In this document: positions 17,105 through 28,055 of the stretch, one piece after another
Layout of the letters: every line of letters begins with the position of its first letter
Numbering within the stretch: the first letter of the stretch is position 1
Assembly (NCBI GenBank): GCA_035307765.1
Contig: DATGHU010000013.1
Span: 1-64,000 of the forward strand
Direction of reading: 5' to 3'
Source: a bacterium
GTDB taxonomy: Bacteria; Sysuimicrobiota; Sysuimicrobiia; Sysuimicrobiales; Segetimicrobiaceae
Length of the DNA stretch: 64,000 bases
Notes under the pieces: model-generated
The model's input: only the letters and a program-made list of their open reading frames with translations
What the model was told of the DNA's origin: nothing
The model's database searches: none
Made by a program: the position numbers and the translations under genes

Positions 17105-18103
17105 ATGAGTGCCGGGTATCTAGGGACGCTCGATCGCACCGACCCCCTCTATGACGTGCTGGCGATCCGGGTTTATCCCGAGATCTCCAATCCCGTGTTC
17201 CACGTCGAACGGCTCTCTGCGCATCGCCTCGTCTTTCGTTATCGGGAGGAGCACACGAACCGGGCGGTGGTCGCGAAGTTCTTTAACATGGATGATCCGA
17301 ATACGGCCAAGGTCAAGCGGATCAAGAGCGAATACCGCAACTTGATCCGGCTGCGATACTTAGGATTGAACTCGCATCCGCACTACGTCGTCAACCCTTT
17401 CTGCCGAGAGGAGCGGATCGGCCTCGCCGTCGCGGAAGAGTTCGTTCGAGGGCCGGACCTCGATCACTATCTCAAGCGCGCGGTCACGGATGATGCCGGG
17501 ACGGCCCTGCGGAACGTGCTCGAACGCCTCGCCACGTTTCTTTACCTGCTGCACAGTAAGACGATCGCGACCGCCTGTGCGCCCCTCGAGGGGGTGGGGA
17601 GCTACTACCTCCGGATCGCCGACAAGCTTCTGCGTCAGGAGGTCATCACCGTCGATCATGTCTGGGAGTTCCTGACTTTGCGGGATCGATGGCTGGCAGG
17701 CCCCCGCATGGTGGCGGAGGCTGTAACGGTCCACGGAGATGCGACCCCCACCAACTTTCTATTCCCGAATAGCGAAGACGTCGTCGGCATCGATCTCGAG
17801 CGGATGAAGCAAACCGACCGCGTCTACGACATCGGCATGGTCTGTGGGGAACTGAAGCACGCGTTCCTCTGGAGAACGGGAAGCACGTGGACGTCGGAGC
17901 CGTTCATCAAGCATTTTCTAAAGAACTACTGCCACCATTTTCCGTCTCCCAACACTGCATTCCGCGAGATCACGCGACGGCTGCCGTTCTACATGGGACT
18001 CACCGAACTCCGGATCGCCCGGAACCCGTGGCTGGACTGGGCCTACCGGAAGCGCCTGGTGTGGGAAGCCCACGAGTGCCTGGCCTGGGGACTTCAGAGG
18101 TGA
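17105..18103 (+). CDS. Aminoglycoside phosphotransferase-like kinase
   Basis: A 332-residue protein-kinase-like phosphotransferase. The catalytic loop VHGDATPTNFLF (HGD plus Asn) and the metal-binding Asp in VVGIDLERM are typical of the APH/choline kinase group, while VVAKFF supplies the ATP-binding lysine. Resistance enzymes are not implied; the group phosphorylates many small alcohols. The start is taken at ATG with GGAG eight bases upstream; ATG at 17033 with GGAG is an alternative. Its stop overlaps the start of the HAD hydrolase gene by four bases (GTGA), so the two are translationally coupled. A kinase-phosphatase pair on one metabolite is possible. Confidence 0.75.
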   Translation: MSAGYLGTLDRTDPLYDVLAIRVYPEISNPVFHVERLSAHRLVFRYREEHTNRAVVAKFFNMDDPNTAKVKRIKSEYRNLIRLRYLGLNSHPHYVVNPFCREERIGLAVAEEFVRGPDLDHYLKRAVTDDAGTALRNVLERLATFLYLLHSKTIATACAPLEGVGSYYLRIADKLLRQEVITVDHVWEFLTLRDRWLAGPRMVAEAVTVHGDATPTNFLFPNSEDVVGIDLERMKQTDRVYDIGMVCGELKHAFLWRTGSTWTSEPFIKHFLKNYCHHFPSPNTAFREITRRLPFYMGLTELRIARNPWLDWAYRKRLVWEAHECLAWGLQR

Positions 18104-18903
18104 CGTCGGGCTCGCCCCAGAGCGCCCCCGGGGTGCCGGACGGCAGGGGGGCGGTCTTCTTTGACCTCTACGGAACCCTCATCGACATTCGCACCGACGA
18201 GGAGGACCCTTCTGTCTACGCCGCGCTGGCCCAATATCTCAGCTACTTCCAAGTGGCGATCGGGGCGGAGGCGCTGCGCGAGGAATATCGGAAGAGGGTG
18301 CGAGCCCAACTGGAATGGGGCGCCGGGCAATTTCCCGAGGTCGACGTCTTCGAGATCTTCCGCAACATCCTCGCGACGTATGGAGAGAAGCAGGGGGTCC
18401 CCTCCCTCGCAGCGGGCGACGTCCCCGCGGATGTGACCACTCTGGTGCACACCACCGCCATTCTCTTCCGTTCGCTGACCCGCCGGCACTTTGCCGTCTT
18501 CCCCGACGTCCACCCCGTGCTCACGCGACTGCAGACAAGGTACCGTTTGGGGCTCATCTCGGACGCTCAGTGGGTGTTTACGGAACCGGAGCTTGAGATG
18601 TCGGGCCTCGACCGGTTCTTCCCCGTACGGATCCTGTCGTCACGAATCGGCGTGAGGAAACCCGACCCTCGGATCTTCACCGCCGCGACGCGCGCGCTCG
18701 GCGTGCCCACCCAAACGGCCGTCTACATCGGGGATAATCCGCCCCGCGATCTCGTTGGGGCGCACAATGCGGGGATGAAGTGCTTCCTCTTTCGCGGGGG
18801 GGAGGCGGAATATAACGGCCTCAAACCCGACGCCTCTTTCCAGAGTTACGGTGACCTCGAGGCTGCGCTTGACCGTCATTTCAACGATCACGCCTCCCCC
18901 TAG
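18100..18903 (+). CDS. HAD superfamily hydrolase
   Basis: A 267-residue haloacid dehalogenase-type phosphatase. Motif I is FFDLYGTLID with the nucleophile Asp, motif II is LISDAQ, motif III Lys is in RKPDPRIF, and motif IV is GDNPPRD. A helical cap lies between motifs I and II (about residues 30-110), giving a C1-cap subclass enzyme. GTG at 18100 overlaps the upstream kinase stop, forming GTGA. The substrate is unknown. The palindrome CCCCCTAGGGGG spans its stop codon. Confidence 0.85.
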   Translation: MTSGSPQSAPGVPDGRGAVFFDLYGTLIDIRTDEEDPSVYAALAQYLSYFQVAIGAEALREEYRKRVRAQLEWGAGQFPEVDVFEIFRNILATYGEKQGVPSLAAGDVPADVTTLVHTTAILFRSLTRRHFAVFPDVHPVLTRLQTRYRLGLISDAQWVFTEPELEMSGLDRFFPVRILSSRIGVRKPDPRIFTAATRALGVPTQTAVYIGDNPPRDLVGAHNAGMKCFLFRGGEAEYNGLKPDASFQSYGDLEAALDRHFNDHASP

Positions 18904-19021
18904 GGGGTGGGGGCTGCGGCGCCGGCGCACCATCGCCTGAGGCCGTACAGCGCCGGAAGCTAGCGGAACCCTCACCGGCGGCTCGCGAGACCCTTAGATC
19001 ACATAACGGGGCTTATGCAAA

Positions 19022-19044
19022 CAAAAATGGCCCGTTTGCGGGCC
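19022..19044 (-). terminator. Rho-independent terminator
   Basis: On the minus strand GGCCCG-CAAA-CGGGCC forms a 6-bp stem and is followed directly by ATTTTTGT. It would end transcription of the small exported protein gene, about 115 nt past its stop. Confidence 0.75.
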
Positions 19045-19109
19045 GCGACCAGATGGGTCATGGCGGTGGCGCGCCCGTTTGGAGCGCGCGCGGTGAGGAA
19101 ATGCGAGAA

Positions 19110-19129
19110 CCGCGGGGATGGCCCCGCGG
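19110..19129 (-). other. Perfect hairpin after a small exported protein gene
   Basis: CCGCGGGG and CCCCGCGG pair over eight bases around a four-base loop, about 30 nt beyond the stop at 19158. There is no T-tract, so a processing or stability hairpin is as likely as a terminator. Confidence 0.5.
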
Positions 19130-19157
19130 CTCCCGCTCCGATCTCAATATTCAGTAG

Positions 19158-19448
19158 CTAATGCGGGTGGGTCGCATCCCACTGAAGCGCCTGGTCCAGG
19201 TCGGCCTTTGCCTGCCGCATCTCCGCGATCGCCTTCACGCGGTACCCATCGTAGTCGTGCTGGTCCCCCTGGAGCTGGTCGATCAACCGGCTGAGCCCCG
19301 TATCGATCCGCTGGAGGTTGCGCGCGCTACCCACTTCCCCGCGTTGGTAGTTCGGAGGCGGAGTGGTTTGCGCGAACCCCCCTGACGCCGCGAGCATCAC
19401 GGCTACGCCGGCGGCCGCGGTGAAACCCAGGATCCGTTTTCCATTCAT
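19158..19448 (-). CDS. Small exported helical protein
   Basis: A 96-residue precursor. Residues 1-26 are a classical signal peptide (positive NGKR, a hydrophobic Ala/Val core, SGGFA cleavage region). The mature 70 residues are charged and helical (NLQRIDTGLSRLIDQL, then MRQAKADLDQAL), ending WDATHPH. I do not recognise a family. The ATG has GGGAGGAGG upstream. Its leader is duplicated about 1 kb away, next to a fragment of the anti-sigma-type ATPase gene, which suggests recombination in this area. Confidence 0.75.
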   Translation of the reverse strand: MNGKRILGFTAAAGVAVMLAASGGFAQTTPPPNYQRGEVGSARNLQRIDTGLSRLIDQLQGDQHDYDGYRVKAIAEMRQAKADLDQALQWDATHPH

Positions 19449-19564
19449 CGTTGGCCTCCTCCCATACTTGGGTGAGATGGTCCTGATAGCGCGTGGGTGG
19501 GCCGGGAAAGTTCCCGTGGCTGGGAAAGGTTGGCCAAAACTTTGATGGAGTTTCGCGAACCGAA
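19448..19564. repeat. Duplicated leader segment, copy A
   Basis: This stretch, the leader of the small exported protein, recurs at 20505-20606 with few substitutions and about 15 bp missing there. The shared core contains the 14-bp palindrome CGGGAAAGTTCCCG (minus strand GGGAACTTTCCC), followed by a well-conserved stretch and the ribosome site. The GGAACTT element resembles an ECF sigma -35 box, but the -10 is not convincing. Confidence 0.8.
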
Positions 19565-19668
19565 GTCAGACCCAGGCGGTGGTATCTACTGCAACGCTCG
19601 AGTTAAGGCGGCGGCCGATCACTATTCGCGGGGTTTCCGAGATCCTCGGATACAATCACCCTGAAATG

Positions 19669-19705
19669 TTCAGGCGGCCGGGATTTCGACTACCGGCCGC
19701 CTGAA
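19669..19705 (-). terminator. Strong hairpin downstream of the pilin gene
   Basis: TTCAGGCGGCCGG and its exact complement CCGGCCGCCTGAA (13-bp arms) flank an 11-base loop. It starts about 30 nt after the pilin stop on the minus strand. There is no T-run, so termination efficiency is uncertain. Confidence 0.6.
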
Positions 19706-19736
19706 GATTGTGTTCAAAAAGGCTGCACTAAATAAT

Positions 19737-20138
19737 TTAGAACGTGGATCCACCGCTCGACGATCCATCGCTCGACAACGTAATCCATACGCTGTCGGTG
19801 CCGCTCAGAGGACTCTGCAGTCCGGTCATCGTAATCGTCACGTTAGTCGCTGCGCCAGTGATCGCTGGGGTGTTCCAGTACGAACCACCCGGCATAGCGA
19901 GCCCAAGCGACCCCCCCGTGCTATCGAACGTATTGTATTGCTGATAGTAGGCCCATTCCAGTGTCTTCGTTTCCTGGAGAATATTGTCTGCCTCAGCCTT
20001 GTACGCCTTCTTCCTGGCGGCCAGGTAGCGGGGAACCGCAAGTGCAATTAAAATGCCCAAAATCGCCAACACCACCACAAGTTCGATAAGTGTGAAACCG
20101 GATTGGTCATGCATGGATCGCGAAAGCCACGAGAACAT
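19737..20138 (-). CDS. Type IV pilin-like protein
   Basis: A 133-residue prepilin. The peptidase cleavage and methylation motif SG-FTLIELVVVLAILG is intact with Glu at mature position 5, followed by the long hydrophobic N-terminal helix and the ARKKAYKAEADNILQETK helix. The C-terminal domain is short, Ser/Gly/Thr-rich and lacks the disulfide Cys pair of major pilins, so it could be a minor pilin, a type II secretion pseudopilin or a simple type IVa pilin. A start at 20114 would give a shorter leader. No assembly genes adjoin it. Base composition is visibly lower in GC than its surroundings. Confidence 0.85.
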   Translation of the reverse strand: MFSWLSRSMHDQSGFTLIELVVVLAILGILIALAVPRYLAARKKAYKAEADNILQETKTLEWAYYQQYNTFDSTGGSLGLAMPGGSYWNTPAITGAATNVTITMTGLQSPLSGTDSVWITLSSDGSSSGGSTF

Positions 20139-20417
20139 TTCCTAAAACACCCCCCTATTGTTATTATGGAGGCCACCGACATATATAGCGCCCCCGAAAT
20201 AGCTTCAAGATGTTAAATATGCCCCTGCGCTAGGAAAATTAGACGGAAGCGGGGTTCCAGAAGACCCCAGGCGGCAACCGACACGTCGGGGGGAAGAGAA
20301 AGGAGGGAATAATCCCCCCACAACCTTCCAGAAAAACATCCCACAGCTTCCCATACATCCCGCCGGCGATAACCAACATGGCAGATACGTGAGAAACCCG
20401 CAGATGGCGCCCGGGTC

Positions 20418-20500
20418 CTAATATTTGCGGCCAAGGTGATCGGCCGAGCCGTTCTCCAACGTGAGTGTGAGGCGAATCGTTGTCCCGGTGGCCGTTTCCG
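20418..20500 (-). pseudogene. Remnant of an anti-sigma-type ATPase gene (3-prime end)
   Basis: The minus-strand frame here reads GTTIRLTLTLENGSADHL and then GRKY and stop. It matches the last residues of the protein at 22854-23240 ([18 protein letters not shown]) at the DNA level as well. All upstream coding sequence, including the N, G1 and G2 boxes, is missing; it is replaced by copy B of the duplicated leader. It is therefore a truncated duplicate and not a gene. Confidence 0.75.
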
Positions 20501-20504
20501 TTCT

Positions 20505-20606
20505 TCGTTGGCCTCCTTCCCATACTTGGGTGAGATGGTCCTGATAGCGCGCGGGTGGGCCGGGAAAGTTCCCGCGGCCGAAACTCGATGGAGATTCTTG
20601 AACCGA
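20505..20606. repeat. Duplicated leader segment, copy B
   Basis: This is the second copy of the sequence at 19448-19564. In copy B the start-codon position has mutated (CAT to CGT on the plus strand) and the segment runs directly into the ATPase remnant. It retains the CGGGAAAGTTCCCG palindrome and a ribosome-site-like GGAAGGAGG on the minus strand. Confidence 0.8.
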
Positions 20607-20611
20607 GAGAA

Positions 20612-22692
<2,081 letters not shown>

Positions 22693-22853
22693 TGGGTCAC
22701 CGCCCAACCAGTCATTACCATTGTGTGGTTCCCATTTCTGAGTACCATAGGACCTCTTAATTCCTGGGGAAAAGGGTTGGGGAGGAATTTCCGCGCTGGG
22801 ATGAGCAGTCCGAGTTCTTTTGAAAACTTCGTTGATAACTGTCGTTCCAGTCC

Positions 22854-23240
22854 TTAGAGGTGATCAGACGAGGTGTGCTCAAGCGTGAGCATGAGGCGAA
22901 TTGTCGTCCCGTCGGCGGTGGTATCTACACTCATGTCGTCCATCAGCGTCCGCATCAACCGAAGACCGTACCCCTGCCGCCCAGGCCGCCGCGGTCGCCA
23001 GCGACCACGATCTTCTACCTCGACGACGAGCCGAGCATCATCGCACCTGACGCGCAGGTGGATCGTCCCGGGATCGGAGGCATAAGCATGTTCGATGGCA
23101 TTGCTCATCGCCTCTCCCACGGCCACCTGCAACTCCTCGGACTTGTCCGGATCGATCCCGAGATCGCGGGCGACCCCCCGCAACGATCGGCGAATCCCCT
23201 GCAGGACTGAGGGGTCGGCGGGAACCGTGAGGTCGAGCAT
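22854..23240 (-). CDS. Anti-sigma regulatory factor-type histidine-kinase-like ATPase
   Basis: A 128-residue GHKL ATPase of the RsbW/SpoIIAB type. The N box [11 protein letters not shown], the G1 box EDRGRWRP and the G2 box [13 protein letters not shown] are present, and no dimerisation domain for histidine phosphorylation exists. Such proteins bind and phosphorylate partner anti-anti-sigma factors and hold a sigma factor. No sigma or antagonist gene adjoins it. The ribosome site is weak and a GTG just before the ATG may be used. A fragment of a paralogous or copied gene lies at 20418-20500. Confidence 0.85.
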   Translation of the reverse strand: MLDLTVPADPSVLQGIRRSLRGVARDLGIDPDKSEELQVAVGEAMSNAIEHAYASDPGTIHLRVRCDDARLVVEVEDRGRWRPRRPGRQGYGLRLMRTLMDDMSVDTTADGTTIRLMLTLEHTSSDHL

Positions 23241-23499
23241 CACAGGGCTCAAGGTACGCCGACCAATCTGCGGAGCCCGATCGAGGACCACGTCAGAAGA
23301 CCACCGGCCGTAGGGTAAGCGCCGTCGACGACTCCGCAGGAAGCCCGCACACCATGTAGAAACACGCCCCAAGCGACGCTACCAACGCTTTCTTCGGTTT
23401 TCCCTATAGTTACCCAGGAACGGCGCTTCCCAAACGCTCAGGGACGCGGGGAGCGAGCCGTGGAGGTGGCGGAAAGCACCATGGGATTGGGACGGCACG

Positions 23500-24024
23500 G
23501 TGTTTGGATCATCCCGGCTGACGGAAGCCGACGCGGAGTACGAAGAGGCCAGACGGTTGGGCCGCCTCCTGGTTCAGGCGGGCTACACGGTGTGCTCGGG
23601 GGGGTACGGGGGGGCGATGGAGGCCACCAGCCGCGGCGCCGCTGAGGCCGGCGGGACGGCGATCGGCATCACGGTGACCCTTTGGGCCGAGCGGCTCAAG
23701 GCAAATCCTTGGCTGACCAAGGAGATCCCCGCCCCGCATCTCTTCGAGCGGCTGCAGTACCTGATGGAGAGCGACGCCTACGTCGCGCTACCCGGCGGGC
23801 CGGGGACGCTGGGAGAAGTGGCCCTGGCCTGGAATCTCTTCCAGACGGAGTCGATCCCCCTCCGCCCCCTGGTGCTCGTCGGCCCGAAGTGGCGCGATTT
23901 GGTCCGGTCCTTCGAGACGGGGCTTCGGGTGGAACCCCGCGATTTGGCCCTGCTCCGCTTTGCGGAAACCGTCGAGGACGTCCTCCCCCTGCTCCCCGGC
24001 CACCCGTCCGTCCTGCCCCGATGA
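23500..24024 (+). CDS. LOG family protein (TIGR00730-like)
   Basis: A 174-residue Rossmann-type protein with the two family motifs, SGGYGGAMEATSRGA (near residue 34) and PGGPGTLGEVALAW. LOG proteins include cytokinin-activating phosphoribohydrolases that release free base from nucleoside 5-monophosphates; many bacterial members act on other nucleotides. The N-terminus begins at FGSSR, which in the family normally follows four to six more residues. The upstream frame reads on without an ATG or good ribosome site, so GTG at 23500 is provisional, and a frameshift at the very start is possible. Confidence 0.75.
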   Translation: MFGSSRLTEADAEYEEARRLGRLLVQAGYTVCSGGYGGAMEATSRGAAEAGGTAIGITVTLWAERLKANPWLTKEIPAPHLFERLQYLMESDAYVALPGGPGTLGEVALAWNLFQTESIPLRPLVLVGPKWRDLVRSFETGLRVEPRDLALLRFAETVEDVLPLLPGHPSVLPR

Positions 24025-24084
24025 CTCTAGAGCGGTACGGGTCTCATCCCGATTGCGCGTGGGCAAGGGCAGTTGCACAACGTC

Positions 24085-24879
24085 TCACATGTTGACGGCA
24101 AAATCCAGCCGGTAGCGCTCCAGAGGCATCACCCCCGCCGCCTTGGCCCCATCAATCGGCAGCCCGATCCCCGTGATGAACGCGCTTTCGTCGGACGCCA
24201 GAAACAGCGCCGCGGACGCCACCTCGTCGGCAGAGGCGTACCGGGCGGCCGGGCATGTCGCCAGAACGGCGGGGAGCCTCTCCCGACGCTGCTCCGGCGT
24301 CTCGACCCCGAGCCATAACATCGGGGTATCAATCGGTCCCGGACAGAGGGCGTTGACGCGAATATTGAGGTGCGCATAACTGACCGCCAGCGCCTTGGTC
24401 AAGCCCATCACCGCATGCTTCGAGGCGCAGTACACGGGATCGCTCGCCCGTCCGATCAGCCCGCCGTTGGACGACATATTGATGATCGATCCGCCGCCGC
24501 GCTTCAGCAGGAACGGCAGGGCGGCCTTGCAGCCGAAATACAGGCCTTTGACGTTCACCGCGAACACGCGGTCAAACTCGCCCTCGGTCACTTCTGTGAT
24601 GGGCTTGGGCAGCCCCACCCCGGCGTTGTTGAACATGATATCAAGGCCGCCCCAGCGTTCGACCGCCGCGCGGATCAGCGCGTCCACGCGCCCGCCCGCG
24701 GTGACATCGATGACCATCGAGAACGCGTCGCCGCCGCCGATCTCCCTCACCGTTGAGGTGGCATCCGCGAGATCCCCGACCGCCACCTTCGCCCCCTCGC
24801 GCGCGAACAGGCGCGCCGCCGCCGCCCCGATCCCCGACGCCCCACCCGTGATCACCGCAACTTTGTTGCGCAAGCGCAT
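24085..24879 (-). CDS. SDR family oxidoreductase
   Basis: A 264-residue classical short-chain dehydrogenase: TGGASGIG cofactor loop, GDLAD (Asp favours NAD), NNAGVG, the catalytic Ser in INMSSNGG, and YCASK. It ends with the PLERYRLDFAVNM extension. The ATG has GGAGGGG four bases upstream. The aldo/keto reductase gene follows downstream on the same strand, starting about 100 nt from this gene's start side, so both may belong to one catabolic group. The substrate is unknown. Confidence 0.85.
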   Translation of the reverse strand: MRLRNKVAVITGGASGIGAAAARLFAREGAKVAVGDLADATSTVREIGGGDAFSMVIDVTAGGRVDALIRAAVERWGGLDIMFNNAGVGLPKPITEVTEGEFDRVFAVNVKGLYFGCKAALPFLLKRGGGSIINMSSNGGLIGRASDPVYCASKHAVMGLTKALAVSYAHLNIRVNALCPGPIDTPMLWLGVETPEQRRERLPAVLATCPAARYASADEVASAALFLASDESAFITGIGLPIDGAKAAGVMPLERYRLDFAVNM

Positions 24880-24980
24880 CTGTCCCCTCCTCTGCCTCTG
24901 TCGATGTCCACGCCACGCTGCGTCGTCGTTGGAGAAAGGGGCGCCCCGGCGAAGAAGCGGTGATCGCGCCGCCGGGCCGA

Positions 24981-25961
24981 TCAGTCCGCGGTGGACTCCA
25001 CCCGCCGCATCGCCGGCTCCGGATATCGCGCGCCGGCCGCCGCGCCCAACGGGAACAGCTCGTCGATCCTGGCTAATTCCTCGGATGTCAACCTGAGTTC
25101 AGCGGCCGCCAAGTTCTCCTCCACACGGGCCGACCGCCGGGTGCCGAACAACGGTACGATGTCGTCGCCGCGGTGCAAGAGCCAGGCCAGCGCGAGCTGG
25201 GCCGGGGTCACCCCCCGTGCGGCCGCCAGCCGCCGCAGATGTCCGGCGAGCGGCAGGTTGCGGTGGAAGTTCTCGGATTGAAAGCGCGGGTGATCGCGGC
25301 GCCGGTCTCCCTTCGCCAGATCTTCGGGTGCCCGGAGCGCTCCCCCCAGAAACCCACGTCCCAGCGGGCTGTAGGCGACGAACCCCATCTTGAGGGCGCG
25401 AACGGTGGGGAGGACGGTGGACTCCACGTCCCGGGTCCAGAGCGAATACTCGCTCTGCAGCACCGTGATCGGGTGGACGGCGTACGCTCGGCGGATGGTG
25501 GCGGGGGCGGCCTCGGAGAGACCGAGGAACCGCGCCTTTCCAGCGGCAACAAGCTCCGCCATCGCCCCGACGGTCTCTTCGATCGGCGTGGTGGGATCGA
25601 CCCGGTGGAGGTAATAGAGATCGATGGTCTCGACATTCAGGCGGCGAAGGCTGGCGTCGATCGCCCGACGAACGTAATCGACGCGGCCTCTGCCCACCTC
25701 GAGCCCGCCGCCAAACTTAGTCGCCAGGACCACCCGGTCCCGGCGACCGTGGATGGCCCGACCGACCAGCTTCTCGTTGTGACCGTCTGCACCGTAGGCC
25801 TCGGCGGTGTCGATCAGCGAGATGCCGAGATCGATCGCGCGCTGGATGGTCGCGACCGCCTCGGCCTCATCGACGGGCCCGTAGATGCCCGACATCGACA
25901 TCGTCCCGAGTCCCAACGCCGACACCTGTGGCCCACCGGCTCCAAGCGTGCGGGTACGCAT
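24981..25961 (-). CDS. Aldo/keto reductase
   Basis: A 326-residue NADPH-dependent (beta/alpha)8-barrel reductase. The catalytic tetrad is visible: Asp and Tyr in DTAEAYG, Lys in LATKFGG, and His in [18 protein letters not shown] near the end is the NADP phosphate-binding part. It resembles the AKR13/YajO-like group that reduces diverse aldehydes. The start is ATG after a G-rich ribosome site. It is followed downstream by the SDR gene on the same strand. Confidence 0.88.
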   Translation of the reverse strand: MRTRTLGAGGPQVSALGLGTMSMSGIYGPVDEAEAVATIQRAIDLGISLIDTAEAYGADGHNEKLVGRAIHGRRDRVVLATKFGGGLEVGRGRVDYVRRAIDASLRRLNVETIDLYYLHRVDPTTPIEETVGAMAELVAAGKARFLGLSEAAPATIRRAYAVHPITVLQSEYSLWTRDVESTVLPTVRALKMGFVAYSPLGRGFLGGALRAPEDLAKGDRRRDHPRFQSENFHRNLPLAGHLRRLAAARGVTPAQLALAWLLHRGDDIVPLFGTRRSARVEENLAAAELRLTSEELARIDELFPLGAAAGARYPEPAMRRVESTAD

Positions 25962-26013
25962 CAGCCCCCCCTTCCCTTCACGCGCGCACGTCCCTCCCCC
26001 TCGGCCCCCCGCC

Positions 26014-26586
26014 CTATCGGCCGCCCCACGCGGCGGGGGACCAGACACTGCGCGAGGTGGTCGGCAAGAACACGGTCATCACGTCCACGTGACCGTCGCG
26101 ATCCCCGCCTTCGCGGATGTAGAAGGCGATCCCCTGGGCGTCGTAGACGAAAATCGTAAATCTCGATGCGCGGAGGACACGATCGGGCTGGTACCCGAAC
26201 ACCCGCTTCACGTCCGCGCCCCCGTCGGCGAACCCTACTGCCTCCCCTCCCCTTCCCTGCACGGTGTAGCCCGATCCGGGGCAGGCCTTTCCGACGTCGA
26301 ACCATACATCCAGTGCCAGCAGATTGCCCTGGGGTGTATATCGGGCGCCCAGGCAGCGGTCTTCCCACCGTTGGATGTAAATCCGCGTGTTGGACGGATC
26401 CTTGAGCTCGTCGGCGGGTTGGCCCATGATCCGCTGAACCGTCTCCACGTTCGCGGTGATCGGCACGCCGCCGGCGGCGACCCCCGGCGTCATCCCGCCG
26501 GCGGCATGGGTTCGGCCCACCGCCACGACCAGCACCGCCGCGGCGATCGCCAGCACGGTTGCGGCTGAGCGGGCGACGCGCCTCAC
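26014..26586 (-). CDS. Exported protein of unknown function
   Basis: A 190-residue protein starting GTG, whose start overlaps the stop of the GlcD-like gene (GTGA), with GGAGG seven bases upstream. Residues about 1-28 form a signal peptide or anchor ([27 protein letters not shown]). The mature part is globular, with Trp/Tyr-rich strands ([31 protein letters not shown]) and two Cys. I do not recognise a family. It is translationally coupled to the oxidase gene, so it may act with it or simply share its transcript. Confidence 0.7.
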   Translation of the reverse strand: MRRVARSAATVLAIAAAVLVVAVGRTHAAGGMTPGVAAGGVPITANVETVQRIMGQPADELKDPSNTRIYIQRWEDRCLGARYTPQGNLLALDVWFDVGKACPGSGYTVQGRGGEAVGFADGGADVKRVFGYQPDRVLRASRFTIFVYDAQGIAFYIREGGDRDGHVDVMTVFLPTTSRSVWSPAAWGGR

Positions 26587-28055
26587 CGGCCGGCCTCCGG
26601 ACGCGGGGAATTTCCTCCACCCGCCATCAGGACCTCCGAGTAGGAGATCGGGGTCGGGAAGAGCTTCCACGGGTTCATGATCCCCTCGGGATCGCACACC
26701 GCCTTGATCCGCCGCATCGCCTCGAGATCCGCCGCGGCGAAGATCCAGTGCATATAGTTGGTCTTCTCGAAACCGATCCCGTGCTCTCCCGAGATCGTTC
26801 CTCCCGCCTCGACGCATAGGCGCAGCATCTCCTCCCCGGCGCGGATGACGCGCTCGGTCTCCCCCGGGATTCGCGCATCGAACACGATCAGCGGATGAAT
26901 ATTCCCGTCGCCGGCATGGAACATGTTGACGAGGGTCAGCTTGTCCCGTTCGGCGATCTCCTGCACTTGGCGCATGATCTGGGGGAGCCTCGAGCGGGGA
27001 ACGGCGGCATCGTGCAGATAGTAGTTGATCGCGATGCGGCCGAGCGTCCCGAACGCCGCCTTCCGCCCCAGCCACAAGGCCTGACGCTCTTCCTCCGAGC
27101 GCGCAAGGCGCACCTCCGACGCGCCGTGGCGGCGACAGACCTCGTCCACGATGCGCCCGAGCCTCGGCAGCGTCTCGCGAAGACCCTCCACCTCGACGAG
27201 GAGCACGGCCTCGGCGTCCAGCGGATACCCAGCGTGCACGAACGGCTCGATCACCTGGATGGCGTTGCGGTCCATCATTTCGAGTGCGACGGGTCCCACG
27301 CCCCGGCCGATGATCTCCGTCACCGCCTCGCTCGCCCGATCGAGATCCGCGAAGATCGCCAGGAGCGTCGTCAGCGCCTCCCGCTTACGGAGCAGCTGCA
27401 CCCAGATGCGGGTCACGATCCCGAGCGTTCCCTCCGACCCCACGATCAGCCCGGTCAGGTCAAGGCCGGCTCCGTCGGGGCCGCGCGCTCCCACCCGAAC
27501 CAGGTCCCCGGTCGGCAGCGCGACTTCCAGTCCCAGCACATGGTTCGTGGTCACCCCGTAGGCGATCGTGTGCGGCCCGCCGGAGTTGTGCCCGACGTTT
27601 CCCCCGATGCTGCTCGCGTACTGGCTGCTGGGATCCGGGGCATAGAAGTACCCCCGATCGGCCACCGCCCGCGTGATGTCGATGTTGGTGACGCCGGGTT
27701 CCACTACGGCGACCCGGTTATCGAGATCGATCTCCAGGATCCGGTTCATCCGGGTCATGACCACTACCACGCCGCCGATGATGGGGAGCGCCCCGGCCGC
27801 CACCCCCGTCCCGGCCCCCCGCGGGATCACGGGAACCCGATGCCGGGCCGCCACCCGAAGGACCCCAGCCACCTCCTCTGCGGATCCGGGCAGCACGGCG
27901 AGATCGGGCACCGCGGTGATGTTTGACGCGTCGTATTCGTAGGCCAGAAGATCCCCGAGCTCGGAGAACACGTTCGCCCCGCCGACGACCTCGCCCAGCT
28001 CACGCAGGAGGTCCGGCCGGGAGGCCAGGCGCACGCGGGCGCCGGCAAGGTCCAT
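26583..28055 (-). CDS. glcD: FAD-linked oxidase, GlcD-like
   Basis: A 490-residue flavoprotein of the glycolate oxidase subunit D / D-lactate dehydrogenase group. The PCMH-type FAD domain has VIPRGAGTGVAAGALP, PDPSSQYASSIGGNVGHNSGGPH and GLIVGSEGTLGIVT; the C-terminal domain has NMFHAGDGNIHP and ISGEHGIGFEK. It oxidises 2-hydroxy acids and passes electrons onward; no GlcE or GlcF gene adjoins it. The start ATG overlaps the stop of a possible small ORF upstream (TGATG). The coupled exported protein gene follows. Confidence 0.9.
   Translation of the reverse strand: MDLAGARVRLASRPDLLRELGEVVGGANVFSELGDLLAYEYDASNITAVPDLAVLPGSAEEVAGVLRVAARHRVPVIPRGAGTGVAAGALPIIGGVVVVMTRMNRILEIDLDNRVAVVEPGVTNIDITRAVADRGYFYAPDPSSQYASSIGGNVGHNSGGPHTIAYGVTTNHVLGLEVALPTGDLVRVGARGPDGAGLDLTGLIVGSEGTLGIVTRIWVQLLRKREALTTLLAIFADLDRASEAVTEIIGRGVGPVALEMMDRNAIQVIEPFVHAGYPLDAEAVLLVEVEGLRETLPRLGRIVDEVCRRHGASEVRLARSEEERQALWLGRKAAFGTLGRIAINYYLHDAAVPRSRLPQIMRQVQEIAERDKLTLVNMFHAGDGNIHPLIVFDARIPGETERVIRAGEEMLRLCVEAGGTISGEHGIGFEKTNYMHWIFAAADLEAMRRIKAVCDPEGIMNPWKLFPTPISYSEVLMAGGGNSPRPEAGR

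Larger units (their letters stand above)
18904..19157. other. Intergenic region with two minus-strand hairpins
   Basis: No gene between the convergent HAD gene and the small exported protein. It holds the hairpin at 19110-19129 and the terminator at 19022-19044, both downstream of the minus-strand gene. Confidence 0.5.
20139..20611. other. Intergenic mosaic of about 470 bp
   Basis: No intact gene. From 20139 to about 20230 it is AT-rich leader sequence of the pilin gene. From 20418 to 20500 it holds the ATPase gene remnant, and from 20505 to 20606 copy B of the duplicated leader. Nothing is recognised between 20230 and 20418. Confidence 0.6.

Noticed and set aside
17105-18103. Assignment as an aminoglycoside resistance enzyme
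   Set aside because: Only the general APH catalytic motifs are present; nothing points to antibiotic substrates.
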